Part shown: in pieces, positions 1 through 8,802 of the stretch | Numbering within the stretch: the stretch's first letter is position 1 | How the letters are laid out: every line of letters begins with the position of its first letter | Assembly (NCBI RefSeq): GCF_021343995.1 | Contig: NZ_JAJTTE010000013.1 | Span: 82,152 to 146,151, forward strand | DNA: 64,000 bases | DNA from: Pseudonocardia terrae | GTDB lineage: Bacteria > Actinomycetota > Actinomycetes > Mycobacteriales > Pseudonocardiaceae | Direction: 5' to 3' | Position numbers and translations under genes: made by a program | Notes under the pieces: generated by a model | Database searches by the model: none | What the model was told of the DNA's origin: nothing | The model's input: the letters and a program-made list of their open reading frames with translations, nothing else

Positions 1-2
1 TG

Positions 3-557
3 CCCCAGTGGCGGGTCGGGCCACGCGGCGGCCGGCAGACCCCCGACCTGGTCGTCTTCGACCTCGACCCCGGCGAGGGGACGACGGTCGTCGAGTGCTG
101 CCGGGTCGCGCAGCGGATCGCCGAGGTGCTCGCCGAGGACGACCTCGAGGCGTACCCCCGGACGTCGGGCGGCAAGGGGCTGCAGCTCTACCTGCCCGTC
201 GCGGTCAGCCGGGCCGAGCAGACCATCGACTTCGCGAAGGCCGTGGCCGAGCGGCTGGCCGACGAGTCCCCGCGGAGCGCCACGTCGGTGATGGCGAAGG
301 CGCGCCGGCGCGGCAAGGTCTTCGTGGACTGGAGCCAGAACAACACGGCGAAGACCACGATCGGCAGCTACTCGCTGCGCGGGCGGGCGCGCCCGACCGT
401 CGCCACCCCGGTGACCTGGGAGGAGGTGCGCGGCTGCCGCCGCCCGGACGACCTCGTCTTCACCCTCGACGACCTGCCCGGCCGCCTGGACCGGCACGGT
501 GACCTGCTCGAACGCCTGCTGTTCAGCGAGCGGCAACGGCTTCCCCGTCGCGGATGA
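3..557 (+). CDS. LigD-type polymerase/primase domain protein, 5'-truncated by window edge
   Basis: The reading frame is open from the first bases of the window, so only the C-terminal 184 residues are visible. The sequence matches the archaeo-eukaryotic-primase-type polymerase domain of LigD: a metal-binding DLD at visible residues 20-22 in VVFDLDPGEG, then TSGGKGLQLYLP at 54-65, then KVFVDWSQN and SYSLRGRARPTV. In the family this domain adds nucleotides during non-homologous end joining. No ligase or nuclease domain follows. The protein ends soon after the usual DLLERLL tail, so it is either a stand-alone PolD-type protein or has other domains upstream of the window. The KGLQ motif has Gln where LigD proteins I recall usually have His, as in stand-alone paralogues. 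Confidence 0.85.
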   Translation, partial: PQWRVGPRGGRQTPDLVVFDLDPGEGTTVVECCRVAQRIAEVLAEDDLEAYPRTSGGKGLQLYLPVAVSRAEQTIDFAKAVAERLADESPRSATSVMAKARRRGKVFVDWSQNNTAKTTIGSYSLRGRARPTVATPVTWEEVRGCRRPDDLVFTLDDLPGRLDRHGDLLERLLFSERQRLPRRG

Positions 558-585
558 TCGGCGCCGGATGAGAGGGTTCCGCACT

Positions 586-1392
586 GTGACGGAGGCGGAG
601 CGGGCGAAGCCGACCACGAGCGGGGACCGGCACCCGTACCTCGATGGGCCCTACCCGCGCCGGTACGCGCACCGCGGCTGGCACGTCGGCGAGCTCGCCG
701 GCTGCGAGAACACCCTCGCCGGCTTCGAGCTCGCGGTGGCGAACGGCTTCTCCTACATCGAGATGGACGTGCACGCCTCCGCCGACGGCGTGCCGATGGT
801 CCACCACGACGCGACCCTCGACCGCACCACCGACGGCAGCGGCCCGCTCGCCGGCCTGCCCGCCGCGGTGATCGAGGGCGCCCGGGTGGCCGGGCGGGAA
901 CCGGTGCCGCGGCTGGAGTCCGTGCTCGCGGCCCTGCCGGAGACCCGGTTCACGATCGAGCTGAAGTCCGACGCCGTCGTGCTGCCCACCCTGGCCGTGC
1001 TCGAGCGGCTCGCCGCCTGGGACCGGGTCTGCCTCGGCGCCTTCCACGAGAGCCGGCTGCGGCGGGCCCGCGCGGTCGGCCCGCGGCTGTTCACGTCGAT
1101 GGGCTTCGAGGGGGTGCTCGGCCTGCGTGCCCGCGCCTGGCTGGACGCCGCCCCGTCGGCCCGCACCGCCCTGGAGCCGGTCCTGCCCCGGATCGGCGGC
1201 CGGCTCGCCCAGATCCCGCGGCACTTCGGCCCGCTCACGGTGGTCGACGACCGTCTGCTCACGCGGGCCCACGACGCCGGCCTGGAGGTCCACGTCTGGA
1301 CGGTCGACGAGCAGGCCGAGATGCGCGCGCTGCTCGCCATGGGGGTCGACGGACTGCTCTCCGACCGGCCGGACCTGCTCATCGCCCTGTGA
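586..1392 (+). CDS. Glycerophosphodiester phosphodiesterase
   Basis: A 268-residue GDPD-family enzyme predicted to hydrolyse glycerophosphodiesters to glycerol-3-phosphate and an alcohol. Catalytic motifs are present: AHRG at 28-31, EN at 41-42, EMD at 59-61 and HHD at 73-75, followed by the TIELK strand and the C-terminal VHVWTVDE and GVDGLLSDRPD strands of the TIM barrel. No signal peptide is visible, so it is probably cytoplasmic. I chose the GTG at 586 because AGAGGG lies about 10 bases upstream. The frame is open back to 499, but that would overlap the preceding gene, and an ATG at 568 lacks a ribosome site. It follows the LigD-type gene by 28 bases. Confidence 0.88.
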   Translation: MTEAERAKPTTSGDRHPYLDGPYPRRYAHRGWHVGELAGCENTLAGFELAVANGFSYIEMDVHASADGVPMVHHDATLDRTTDGSGPLAGLPAAVIEGARVAGREPVPRLESVLAALPETRFTIELKSDAVVLPTLAVLERLAAWDRVCLGAFHESRLRRARAVGPRLFTSMGFEGVLGLRARAWLDAAPSARTALEPVLPRIGGRLAQIPRHFGPLTVVDDRLLTRAHDAGLEVHVWTVDEQAEMRALLAMGVDGLLSDRPDLLIAL

Positions 1393-1404
1393 GCGCGGCG
1401 CGCT

Positions 1405-1571
1405 CTAGTGCGGTGACCACGAACGTTCGCCGGGTGATCGCGTGATCCGGGGGGTTCCTCGCAAGGCGCCCCCGCACCGCCTGTACCGGGCGTACCGGGG
1501 TGCGGGGGCAACGCCGCGAGGGGCCGCCCGGGCGCGCGAGGACCGGTGAACGTTCGTGGTCACCGCACTAG
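1405..1571. repeat. 167-bp element with 29-bp terminal inverted repeats (MITE-like)
   Basis: Positions 1405-1433 and 1543-1571 are inverted copies of each other over 29 bases with one mismatch. Both outer ends are CTAG. Inside there is a second perfect inverted repeat, 1468-1478 with 1499-1509, and a third short pair at 1457-1462 and 1516-1521, so the whole element can fold into one long hairpin. There is no coding capacity. Terminal inverted repeats with a TA in a CTAG context resemble miniature elements mobilised by IS630/Tc1-type transposases, but no transposase is in the window. It could instead be a long intergenic hairpin. Confidence 0.6.
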
Positions 1572-1574
1572 GCT
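1569..1574 (+). promoter_or_regulatory. Putative -10 element of leaderless MFS gene
   Basis: TAGGCT lies 6 bases before the GTG at 1581. Its first three bases are also the last three bases of the inverted-repeat element, so the element boundary may supply part of the promoter. No ribosome site is visible. Confidence 0.5.
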
Positions 1575-1580
1575 GCCGCG

Positions 1581-2918
1581 GTGAGCAGCGAGGCCGCCCC
1601 CGCGGACCGGACCGGAGACGGGCTGGTGGGATCGACGCCTGCGCGGCGTCAGGTGCTGGCCTGGGGTTTCTGGGACTGGGGCTCGTCGGCCTACAACACC
1701 ATCACGCTCACGTTCGTCTTCTCCGTCTACCTCACCGACACCGTCGGACGAGGCCTGCCCGGCACGGTGAACGCCAACAGCTGGCTCGGCTACGCGATCG
1801 GTGCCGCGGGCCTGGTGATCGCGCTGCTGGCGCCGGTGGTCGGGCAGAGCGCCGACCGGGCCGGACGCCGGCTGCGGTCCACCGCGATCTGGACCGCCGC
1901 GACGGTCGCGTCGATGGCCCTGCTCTTCTTCGTCCGCGACGACTGGCACTACCTCTGGCTCGGCCTGCTGCTGCTCGCCCTGGGGTCGATCTTCTTCGAG
2001 CTCGCCGAGGTCTCCTACAACGCCGTCCTGCGGCAGATCTCGACGCCCGCCACGATCGGCCGGGTCTCCGGTTTCGGCTGGTCGATGGGCTACTTCGGCG
2101 GGATCGTGCTGCTCCTCGCGGTGTACGTGCTGTTCATCGCCGGCGAGGGGGGCGTGCTCGGGGTGAGCACCGAGGCCGGGCTCAACGTCCGGGTGGTCGC
2201 CCTCGTCTCGGCCGCCTGGTTCGCGCTGGCCGCGATCCCGCTCTTCCTCGTCGTACCCGAGGCGCCGCCCGCCGTCGACCGCCCGGCCCGGCTGGGCGTC
2301 CGGGCGAGCTACCGCAAGCTCGTCACCGACCTGCGGGACCTGCACCGCACGAGCCCGCACACAGTCTACTTCCTCGGGGCGAGCGCCCTGTTCCGCGACG
2401 GGCTGGCCGCCGTGTTCACGTTCGGCGCGGTGATCGCGGTCAGCGTGTACGGCCTGAGCTCCGGCGACGTCCTGGTCTTCGGCGTGGCCGCCAACGTCGT
2501 GTCGGCCCTCGGCGCCCTGAGCGGCGGATGGCTCGACGACCGGATCGGCCCGAAGGCGGTCATCGTCGGCTCGCTCGGCGGACTGATCCTCTGCGGTGTC
2601 GTGCTGCTGTTCCTGTCCGGCCCCACGGCGTTCTGGGTGTTCGGGCTCGGGCTGTGCCTGTTCGTCGGCCCGGCGCAGTCGTCGTCGCGCACCTATCTGG
2701 CCCGACTCACGCCCCCCGGTCAGGAGGGCCAGATGTTCGGCCTATACGCGACGACGGGGCGGGCGGTGTCGTTCCTCGCCCCGACGCTCGTGGGCTTCTT
2801 CACCTACGCGTTCGGCTCGGACCGCGCGGGCACGGTCGGGATCCTCGTGGTGCTCGCGGCCGGGCTGCTCGCGCTCTGGCCGGTCCGCCGGCCCGAGTCC
2901 GCCGCGCCGACCGGGTGA
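1581..2918 (+). CDS. MFS transporter of the UMF1/Atg22-like group
   Basis: A 445-residue integral membrane protein with about 12 hydrophobic segments. The opening GFWDWGSSAYNT resembles the WALYDWANSAY signature of Atg22-like/UMF1 permeases, and ADRAGRRLR fits the MFS loop between helices 2 and 3. In yeast Atg22 exports amino acids from the vacuole; substrates of the bacterial members are mostly unknown, so I give none. The GTG start has no Shine-Dalgarno sequence but sits 6 bases after TAGGCT, which points to leaderless translation. The start is only 10 bases beyond the inverted-repeat element at 1405-1571. The C-terminus is short and polar. Confidence 0.85.
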   Translation: MSSEAAPADRTGDGLVGSTPARRQVLAWGFWDWGSSAYNTITLTFVFSVYLTDTVGRGLPGTVNANSWLGYAIGAAGLVIALLAPVVGQSADRAGRRLRSTAIWTAATVASMALLFFVRDDWHYLWLGLLLLALGSIFFELAEVSYNAVLRQISTPATIGRVSGFGWSMGYFGGIVLLLAVYVLFIAGEGGVLGVSTEAGLNVRVVALVSAAWFALAAIPLFLVVPEAPPAVDRPARLGVRASYRKLVTDLRDLHRTSPHTVYFLGASALFRDGLAAVFTFGAVIAVSVYGLSSGDVLVFGVAANVVSALGALSGGWLDDRIGPKAVIVGSLGGLILCGVVLLFLSGPTAFWVFGLGLCLFVGPAQSSSRTYLARLTPPGQEGQMFGLYATTGRAVSFLAPTLVGFFTYAFGSDRAGTVGILVVLAAGLLALWPVRRPESAAPTG

Positions 2919-3277
2919 TCGGGGTGCGCCGATCGCCGGATGTCCGGCGGTTCGCGCGGCAACCACGCCGACCTGCGCATATCCTGATGCATGTCGATCG
3001 CGGGTAACGGGAAGCCACCCACGTGTTAACACTCGGGTCCCGACCGGTGAGGTAAGTCACAGACGGCTGACACGTCACATTCGCGTGTGGCAGAGCGCCC
3101 GATGGGCCACACTCTGACGTCGGGACAGGAGCGGGTCACCGACGGTCGCGAGGACGTCGGCGTGCCCGCGCAATGCCTCCCCCGGGAATGCGCGGCTGTA
3201 CTGCAGACGTTACACCGGGTGGCGACGATGTGACCGTCGAGGGGTGCCCCCCTCGGCAGAAGACGGGAGGATGACGC
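2919..3277. other. Gene-free leader region upstream of rbpA
   Basis: No convincing gene is present in these 359 bases. The region holds a perfect 10-base palindrome GTGTTAACAC at 3023-3032 and an imperfect hairpin in which ACGTCA (3072-3077) and GTGTGGC (3085-3091) pair with GCCACAC (3106-3112) and TGACGT (3115-3120). The SigR-type promoter described separately is at 3185-3211. The hairpin has no U-tract, so I do not call it a terminator; it may be an operator or RNA structure. Confidence 0.5.
3185..3211 (+). promoter_or_regulatory. SigR/SigH-type promoter of rbpA
   Basis: GGAAT at 3185-3189 and GTT at 3209-3211 are separated by 19 bases, matching the SigR/SigH consensus GGAAT-N18/19-GTT of actinobacterial thiol-oxidative stress promoters. 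Streptomyces rbpA is known to be SigR-controlled. Transcription would start near 3220, giving a leader of roughly 58 bases. Confidence 0.7.
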
Positions 3278-3619
3278 ATGGCCGACCGCGTGCTCCGTGG
3301 CAGCCGGCTCGGGGCTGTCAGCTACGAGACCGACCGGAATCACGACCTGGCGCCGCGGCAGCTGGTCCGCTACGTCTCCCCCTCGGGCCATGAGTTCGAG
3401 GTGCCGTTCGCGAACGACGCCGAGGCGCCCGCGACCTGGGAGTCGCCCCAGGGCGGCGTCGGGCGGCGCGTGGACGGCGTCGAGGCGGAGCAGAAGAAGA
3501 CCAAGCCGCCGCGCACCCACTGGGACATGCTGCTGGAGCGCCGCTCGATCCCGGAGCTCGAGGAGCTGCTCAACGAGCGCCTCGACCTGCTCCGCGAGCG
3601 TCGCCAGGAGATCGCCTAG
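3278..3619 (+). CDS. rbpA: RNA polymerase-binding protein RbpA
   Basis: A 113-residue protein matching RbpA along its length; the M. tuberculosis protein is about 111 residues. RbpA binds RNA polymerase and group 1/2 sigma factors and stabilises the open complex. The N-terminal tail has VLRGSRLGAVSYETD, the core domain covers roughly 28-70, and the C-terminal sigma-interaction helix is recognisable as THWDMLLERRSIPELEELL. GGGAGG lies just before the ATG. The gene stands alone behind a SigR-type promoter and is followed by a strong hairpin terminator, so it is probably monocistronic and stress-inducible. Confidence 0.97.
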   Translation: MADRVLRGSRLGAVSYETDRNHDLAPRQLVRYVSPSGHEFEVPFANDAEAPATWESPQGGVGRRVDGVEAEQKKTKPPRTHWDMLLERRSIPELEELLNERLDLLRERRQEIA

Positions 3620-3692
3620 TGATCGCCTGACCCTCCCGAACGGGTCGGCGTCGCGACGGCGACGCCACGGCGGACGCGCCGCAGCACACACC

Positions 3693-3729
3693 ACGAAGCC
3701 GGGCCACCTCCCGTGGGGCCCGGCTTCGT
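3693..3729 (+). terminator. Hairpin terminator after rbpA
   Basis: A perfect 13-bp stem (3693-3705 with 3717-3729) encloses an 11-base loop, 74 bases after the rbpA stop. There is no long U-tract, as is usual in high-GC actinomycetes. Confidence 0.75.
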
Positions 3730-3758
3730 CGTGTCCGGAGGGCGGCGATGATGACCGC

Positions 3759-5399
3759 ATGTCCGCACGCACGATCAGGGACCTGGCCGACGCCCACGTC
3801 GCCGCGCACGCCGAGCTCGACCCGCTGCTCGCGACCTCGCTGGGCCTGCCCACCGGCCAGGACCGGCTCCCCGACCTCTCCCCCGCCGGCGACGAGGCCC
3901 TCGACGCCCTCGAGCGGGACACCCTCACCCGCCTCGAGGCCGCCGGCGAGCCCGCGAACGACACCGAGCGCCGGTGCGCCCGGCTGCTGCGCGAGCGCCT
4001 CGCCGCCACGCAGGCCATCCGCACCCTCGGCGAGCACCTCCGCAACGTCCAGATCCTCTTCGGGCCGGTCCAGGATCTGCGCACGACGCTCACGCTGATG
4101 CCCACCGGCACACCCGAGGAGCGCGCGAACCTCGCTGCCCGGCTCGCCGCCGTCCCCGCGGCGTTCGCCGGCTACGCGGAGAGCCTCCGGGCCGGGGCCG
4201 ACCGCGGGCTGCTGGCGGCTCCGCGACAGGTCGACGCCGTCGTCGCGCAGTTCGGCTCGTGGCTCGCGGCCGACTGGTTCGCCTCCTTCGCCGCCGACGC
4301 CGGCCTCCCCGCCGACAGCGCGGACGCCCCGACCGCCGCCCTGGGCACGCTGCGGGAGTTCCTCGCCCGCGAGTACCGCCCGCGCACCGAGGGCGTCCCG
4401 GACGCCGTGGGCGAGGAGCGCTACCGGGCGGCCGTCCGCCGGTGGACCGGGGCCGACCTCGACCCCCGCGAGGCCTACGCGTGGGCCTGGTCGGAGTTCC
4501 ACCGGATCCTCGACGAGCAGCGGGCCGAGACCGCGCGGGTCCTGCCCGGTGCCACGCCGCGCGAGGCGATGGCGCACCTGGAGACGCACGGCGAGATCGT
4601 CGAGGGCGTCGACGCCGTCCGCGCCCGGCTGCAGGGGATCATGGACGACACGATCGCGGCCCTGCAGGGCACGCACGTCGACCTCGCCCCCGAGCTGCTG
4701 CGCGTCGAGGCCGTGATCGCGCCCGAGGGCAGTGCCGCCGCGCCGTACTACACCCAGCCCTCGCTGGACTTCGCCCGGCCCGGCCGCACCTGGCTCCCGA
4801 CGCTGGGCCGCGACCGCTTCCCGATGTGGGACCTCGTGAGCACCTGGTACCACGAAGGCGTCCCCGGGCATCACCTGCAGCTCGGCCAGTGGGCGCTGTG
4901 TGCGGGCGAGCTCTCCACCTTCCAGGCCTCGGCCGGCATGATCAGCGGGAACCTCGAGGGCTGGGCGCTCTACGCGGAGCGGCTCATGGACGAGCTGGGC
5001 TTCCTCACCGACCCCGGCGAGCGGCTCGGCTACCTCGACGCCCAGATGATGCGCGCGATCCGAGTGATCATCGACATCGGCATGCACCTGGAGCTGGCGG
5101 TCCCCGCCGACTCGCCGATGCACGCCGGGCTGACCTGGACGCCCGGGCTCGCCCGGGAGTTCTTCGGCGCCTACTGCGGCCGCGACGCCGCCTTCCTCGA
5201 CAGCGAGCTGCTGCGCTACCTGGGCGGGCCGGGGCAGGCGATCAGCTACAAGCTCGGCGAGCGGGCCTGGCTCGCGGGCCGGGCCGCGGCGAAGCGGGCG
5301 CGGGGTGCGGACTTCGACCTCAAGGCGTGGCACATGACCGCGCTCTCACAGGGCTCGCTCGGCCTCGACGACCTGGAGCAGGAGCTGGCCGCCCTGTAG
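3759..5399 (+). CDS. DUF885 family putative metallopeptidase
   Basis: A 546-residue protein of the DUF885 family. It contains HEGVPGHH at residues 365-372, the zinc-binding HExxxxHH signature of the family, and downstream GNLEGWALYAE with a Glu that probably acts as the next metal ligand. Members resemble M32/M3-type peptidases, but their substrates are not established. No signal peptide is visible. The start is the ATG after GACCGC, giving MSARTIRDLADAHV; GGAGGG lies upstream at a long spacing of about 16 bases. An out-of-frame ATG at 3748 was rejected. The gene converges on the aconitase gene with only 22 bases between stops. Confidence 0.87.
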   Translation: MSARTIRDLADAHVAAHAELDPLLATSLGLPTGQDRLPDLSPAGDEALDALERDTLTRLEAAGEPANDTERRCARLLRERLAATQAIRTLGEHLRNVQILFGPVQDLRTTLTLMPTGTPEERANLAARLAAVPAAFAGYAESLRAGADRGLLAAPRQVDAVVAQFGSWLAADWFASFAADAGLPADSADAPTAALGTLREFLAREYRPRTEGVPDAVGEERYRAAVRRWTGADLDPREAYAWAWSEFHRILDEQRAETARVLPGATPREAMAHLETHGEIVEGVDAVRARLQGIMDDTIAALQGTHVDLAPELLRVEAVIAPEGSAAAPYYTQPSLDFARPGRTWLPTLGRDRFPMWDLVSTWYHEGVPGHHLQLGQWALCAGELSTFQASAGMISGNLEGWALYAERLMDELGFLTDPGERLGYLDAQMMRAIRVIIDIGMHLELAVPADSPMHAGLTWTPGLAREFFGAYCGRDAAFLDSELLRYLGGPGQAISYKLGERAWLAGRAAAKRARGADFDLKAWHMTALSQGSLGLDDLEQELAAL

Positions 5400-5421
5400 G
5401 ACCGCGTCGGGACGCCGAGCG

Positions 5422-7383
5422 TCAGCGCGGCGGGCGGTCTCCCTCGCGGGTCCGGCGCAACAGGCCTCCCGCGGCGAGCACGTCGCGCTCCCCGCGGCTG
5501 AGCAGCAGCCGCAGCGCGATCGGCTCGCCGCGGTCGACCTCGGCGGTCAGCTCCTCGGCTCCGGAACGGACCGCATCGGCCAGGCCGGCGATGTGCCACC
5601 GGTCGCCGACCGACACCCGCTCCCGATCGGCGTCGGCGGCGAGGAGCAGCGGGACGATCCCCTGCACGACGAGGTTGCGCCGGTGGATGCGCGCGAACCC
5701 GGCCGCCGCCACGACCATGATGCCGAGGTGCAGCGGGGCCATCGCGGCGTGCTCCCGGGACGAGCCCTGCCCGTAGTTGTCCCCGCCGACGATGATCCCG
5801 GGGGTCCCCTGCCCCGCCCATTCCCGCGCCCGGTCGTGGAAGTCCGGGTCGAAGCGGCGGAACAGGTAGTGGCTGCACGCCTCGATGTCCGACCACACGG
5901 ACATGCCGATGGCGCCGTCCGGGGCCATGTCGCCGGTGGAGACGTCGTCCCCGACGACGATCACGACGCGGCCGTCGAGCTCGGCCGGCGGTGGTTCCGG
6001 CAGCGGAGGCGGGACGAGGCTCGGTCCGCGGACGATCTCCACCCGCCGCGCCTCGACCGCCGGCAGCGGCTCGGTGATCAACCCGTCGACCACCGCCGGG
6101 TCGGGGCCCGGGGCCGCGGGCAGCGGAGGGAACGCACCGAGGTCGCGGGGATCCGTGATGTGGCCCGTCAACGCGGTGGCCGCCGCCGTCGAGGGCGAGC
6201 AGAGGTAGACGCGGTCCTCGGCCGTGCCGCTGCGGCCGGGGAAGTTGCGGTTGAACGTCCGGACGGACGCCTGCCCGCGCGTCGGCGCCTGCCCGATCCC
6301 GATGCAGGGGCCACAGACCGGCTCCAGCATCCGGGCACCCGCCGTGGCGAGGTCGCGGTACACGTCGCCCCGCACGATCGTGTCCAGGATCTGGCGCGAG
6401 CCCGGCGTGACCGTGAGCGCGACGTCCGGGTGGACGGTGCGGCCCGCCAGCACCGCGGCGACCGTCGCGAGGTCCTCGTAGGAGGAGTTGACCGAGGAGC
6501 CGACGCACACCTGCACGACCGGCGTGCCCGCGACCTCCCGGACCGGCACGACGTCGCCCGGGGACTGCGGCACGGCGATCAACGGTTCGAGGGCCACGAG
6601 GTCGATGTGCTCCTCGTCGTCGTAGGTCGCGCCGTGGTCGGCGGTCAGCGCGGTCCAGTCCTGGTCGCGGCCCTGCGCGGCCAGCCACTCCCGCGTCCGC
6701 TCGTCGGCCGGGAACACGGCACCGGTCGCCCCGGTCTCCGTGATCATGTTGCAGATCGTGGCCCGCTGGGTGACCGACAGGGTGGCCACCCCCTCGCCCG
6801 TGAACTCGAACACCGCGCCCGTGCCGCCCCGGACGCCGTGGCGGCGCAGGAGCTCCAGGATCACGTCCTTCGCCTCCACCCAGTCCGGCAGGGTGCCGGT
6901 GAGCTCGACGCGCACGACCCGCGGAGAGGCCAGGTCGAACCCGTGGCCGGCCATCGCGACGGCCACCTCCAGGCCGCCCGCGCCCACCGCGAGCATCCCG
7001 AGGGCGCCCGCGGTCGTCGAGTGCGAGTCCGCGCCCACGAGCAGGCCTCCAGGCCGGGCGAACCGCTCCAGGTGCAAGTAGTGCGAGATCCCGTTCCCCG
7101 CCGGGGAGTACCGCACCCCGAACCGGCGGCAGAACGAGCGCAGGTAGTGGTGCTCGGCCATGTTCCGGTCGTCGATCTGCAGCACGTTGTGGTCGACGTA
7201 GAGCACCGTCGGGTCCACCACCACCCGCTCCGCGCCGAGCGCCTCGAACTGCATGCACGCCATCGACCCGGTGGCGTCCTCGATGAGCACCTGGTCGACG
7301 TCGAGCGTGACGTCCTCGCCGTGCGCGAGCGGCCCCCCGCCGCCGTGCCCGGCGAGGAGCATGCGGGTGACGCTCTCGGCCAC
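5422..7383 (-). CDS. Aconitate hydratase family protein (single-chain, Fe-S)
   Basis: A 653-residue hydro-lyase in which the large domains and the swivel domain are fused, as in aconitases. The [4Fe-4S] cluster ligands are visible as Cys293 in VCVGSSVNSS and Cys357/Cys360 in PVCGPCIGIG. The swivel domain carries DNYGQGSSRE near residue 540, including the substrate-binding Ser-Arg. It is shorter than AcnA (about 900 residues) and closer to the compact aconitase/homoaconitase-like group, so the substrate could be citrate, homocitrate or a related acid. The start is a GTG at 7383; upstream frame is open but lacks homology. It is divergent from an MFS transporter, which may move the related carboxylate. 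Confidence 0.85.
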   Translation of the reverse strand: MAESVTRMLLAGHGGGGPLAHGEDVTLDVDQVLIEDATGSMACMQFEALGAERVVVDPTVLYVDHNVLQIDDRNMAEHHYLRSFCRRFGVRYSPAGNGISHYLHLERFARPGGLLVGADSHSTTAGALGMLAVGAGGLEVAVAMAGHGFDLASPRVVRVELTGTLPDWVEAKDVILELLRRHGVRGGTGAVFEFTGEGVATLSVTQRATICNMITETGATGAVFPADERTREWLAAQGRDQDWTALTADHGATYDDEEHIDLVALEPLIAVPQSPGDVVPVREVAGTPVVQVCVGSSVNSSYEDLATVAAVLAGRTVHPDVALTVTPGSRQILDTIVRGDVYRDLATAGARMLEPVCGPCIGIGQAPTRGQASVRTFNRNFPGRSGTAEDRVYLCSPSTAAATALTGHITDPRDLGAFPPLPAAPGPDPAVVDGLITEPLPAVEARRVEIVRGPSLVPPPLPEPPPAELDGRVVIVVGDDVSTGDMAPDGAIGMSVWSDIEACSHYLFRRFDPDFHDRAREWAGQGTPGIIVGGDNYGQGSSREHAAMAPLHLGIMVVAAAGFARIHRRNLVVQGIVPLLLAADADRERVSVGDRWHIAGLADAVRSGAEELTAEVDRGEPIALRLLLSRGERDVLAAGGLLRRTREGDRPPR

Positions 7384-7491
7384 GGCCCCATCGTCGCCGC
7401 CTCGACCGGGGACCGCAGTGCGAGGCGGTGTAGGACGCGCCCGGGTGGGTAGGCGGACACGCGACACTCATTGCCGGCACAAGGGGGTGCC

Positions 7492-8781
7492 ATGGCCGAG
7501 GTGGCGACCCGCACCGCCTGGTACGCGGGAGTGAACCGCAAGCATCGCCGGGTCCTCTACGCCACGTTCTCCGGGTGGGCCTTCGACGGCTACGAGACCC
7601 AGGCGCTCGTCGTGGTGGTGTCGCCCGCGCTCGCGCAGCTGCTGCCGGCGGGCGAACGGAGCAGCATCGGGCTCTACTCCGGGCTCGCCATCGGGCTGAC
7701 CCTCCTCGGCTGGGGCATCGGCGGACTCGTCGGAGGGGTGCTCGCCGACTACCTCGGGCGCCGGCGGGTGATGCTGCTGGCGATCCTGGGCTACGCGGTG
7801 TTCACCGGCCTGACGGCGCTGAGCACCTCGTTCGAGATGCTGATCGCCTTCCGGATGCTCACCGGCATCGCGATGGGCAGCGAGTGGGCCACCGGGACGG
7901 TCCTGCTGCAGGAGACCTGGCCGGACCGCGCGCGGGCCAAGGGCGCCGGGTTCATGCAGTCGGGGTTCGGCTTCGGCACCCTGCTCGCCGCCCTGATCTG
8001 GCTCTTCCTCCAGGGCTCCGGCCCGGCGGCCTGGCGCTGGATGTTCGTCGTCGGGATCCTGCCCGCCTTCCTCGTGCTCTACATCCGTCGGCGCCTCGAG
8101 GAGTCGCAGCGGTGGGTGGACGCCGTCGCCGCGGAGAAGCGGACGCAGGAGCAACGCCCGTTCACCGTGCGCAGGTTGTTCGCCGACCCGGTCAACCGTC
8201 GGCGCGTCCTCGTGACGCTCGTCGTGTCCCTGGGCACGATCATCGGCTGGTACGCGGTGTCCGCGTTCCTGCCGCAGTTCGCCGTCTCGCTGGCCCACAC
8301 GAGCGGGATCGGCAACCCGGCCGGCTGGGGCGCGCTGGCGGTCGTGTTCTACAACGTCGGCGCCATCCTGGGCTACCTGGTCAGCGGCTTCGTCGCGGAC
8401 GCGGTCGGCAGGCGGTGGCTCGTCGCGATCATCTTCGGGGGCTCGCTGGTGATGACCCCGATCACCTACCTCTGGTGGGGTGGCCCCGTGGCGTTCCAGG
8501 TGGTCGCGCTGGTCAACGGTGTCTTCACCCTCGGCGGCTTCGCCTGGTTCGCGATCTACCTGCCCGAGCTGTTCGGGTCGACGGTGCGCTCCACCGCCAC
8601 CGGATTCGTCTTCAACGCGACCCGGCTCGTCGCGTGGATCGGCCCGATCGTGTCCGGGGCGCTCATCGCGAGCTTCGGCGGGGTCTCCCACGCCGCCCTC
8701 TACATGGGATCGGCGTACCTGCTCGGGATCATCATGCTGCCGTTCCTGCACGAGACCAAGGGCGAGCCGCTGCCGCCCTGA
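7492..8781 (+). CDS. MFS transporter, organic-acid/aromatic-acid symporter type
   Basis: A 429-residue MFS permease with about 12 membrane segments. It has the motif GWAFDGYETQ in helix 1, the loop ADYLGRRR typical of MFS, and GSEWATGTVLLQETWP in helix 4, which resembles sialic-acid/aromatic-acid:H+ symporters. AAGGGGG sits five bases before the ATG. The stretch between it and the divergent aconitase gene (7384-7491) must carry promoters for both. Substrate cannot be read from the sequence; a di- or tricarboxylate fits the neighbour but is inference. Confidence 0.83.
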   Translation: MAEVATRTAWYAGVNRKHRRVLYATFSGWAFDGYETQALVVVVSPALAQLLPAGERSSIGLYSGLAIGLTLLGWGIGGLVGGVLADYLGRRRVMLLAILGYAVFTGLTALSTSFEMLIAFRMLTGIAMGSEWATGTVLLQETWPDRARAKGAGFMQSGFGFGTLLAALIWLFLQGSGPAAWRWMFVVGILPAFLVLYIRRRLEESQRWVDAVAAEKRTQEQRPFTVRRLFADPVNRRRVLVTLVVSLGTIIGWYAVSAFLPQFAVSLAHTSGIGNPAGWGALAVVFYNVGAILGYLVSGFVADAVGRRWLVAIIFGGSLVMTPITYLWWGGPVAFQVVALVNGVFTLGGFAWFAIYLPELFGSTVRSTATGFVFNATRLVAWIGPIVSGALIASFGGVSHAALYMGSAYLLGIIMLPFLHETKGEPLPP

Positions 8782-8802
8782 GGCCCGCCGCAGGAGCGCA
8801 AT

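Noticed and set aside
1405..1571. Ordinary terminator for the GPDPase gene
   Set aside because: A stem with 29-bp arms 109 bases apart, nested pairs and CTAG ends is too large and regular; termination may still be a side effect.
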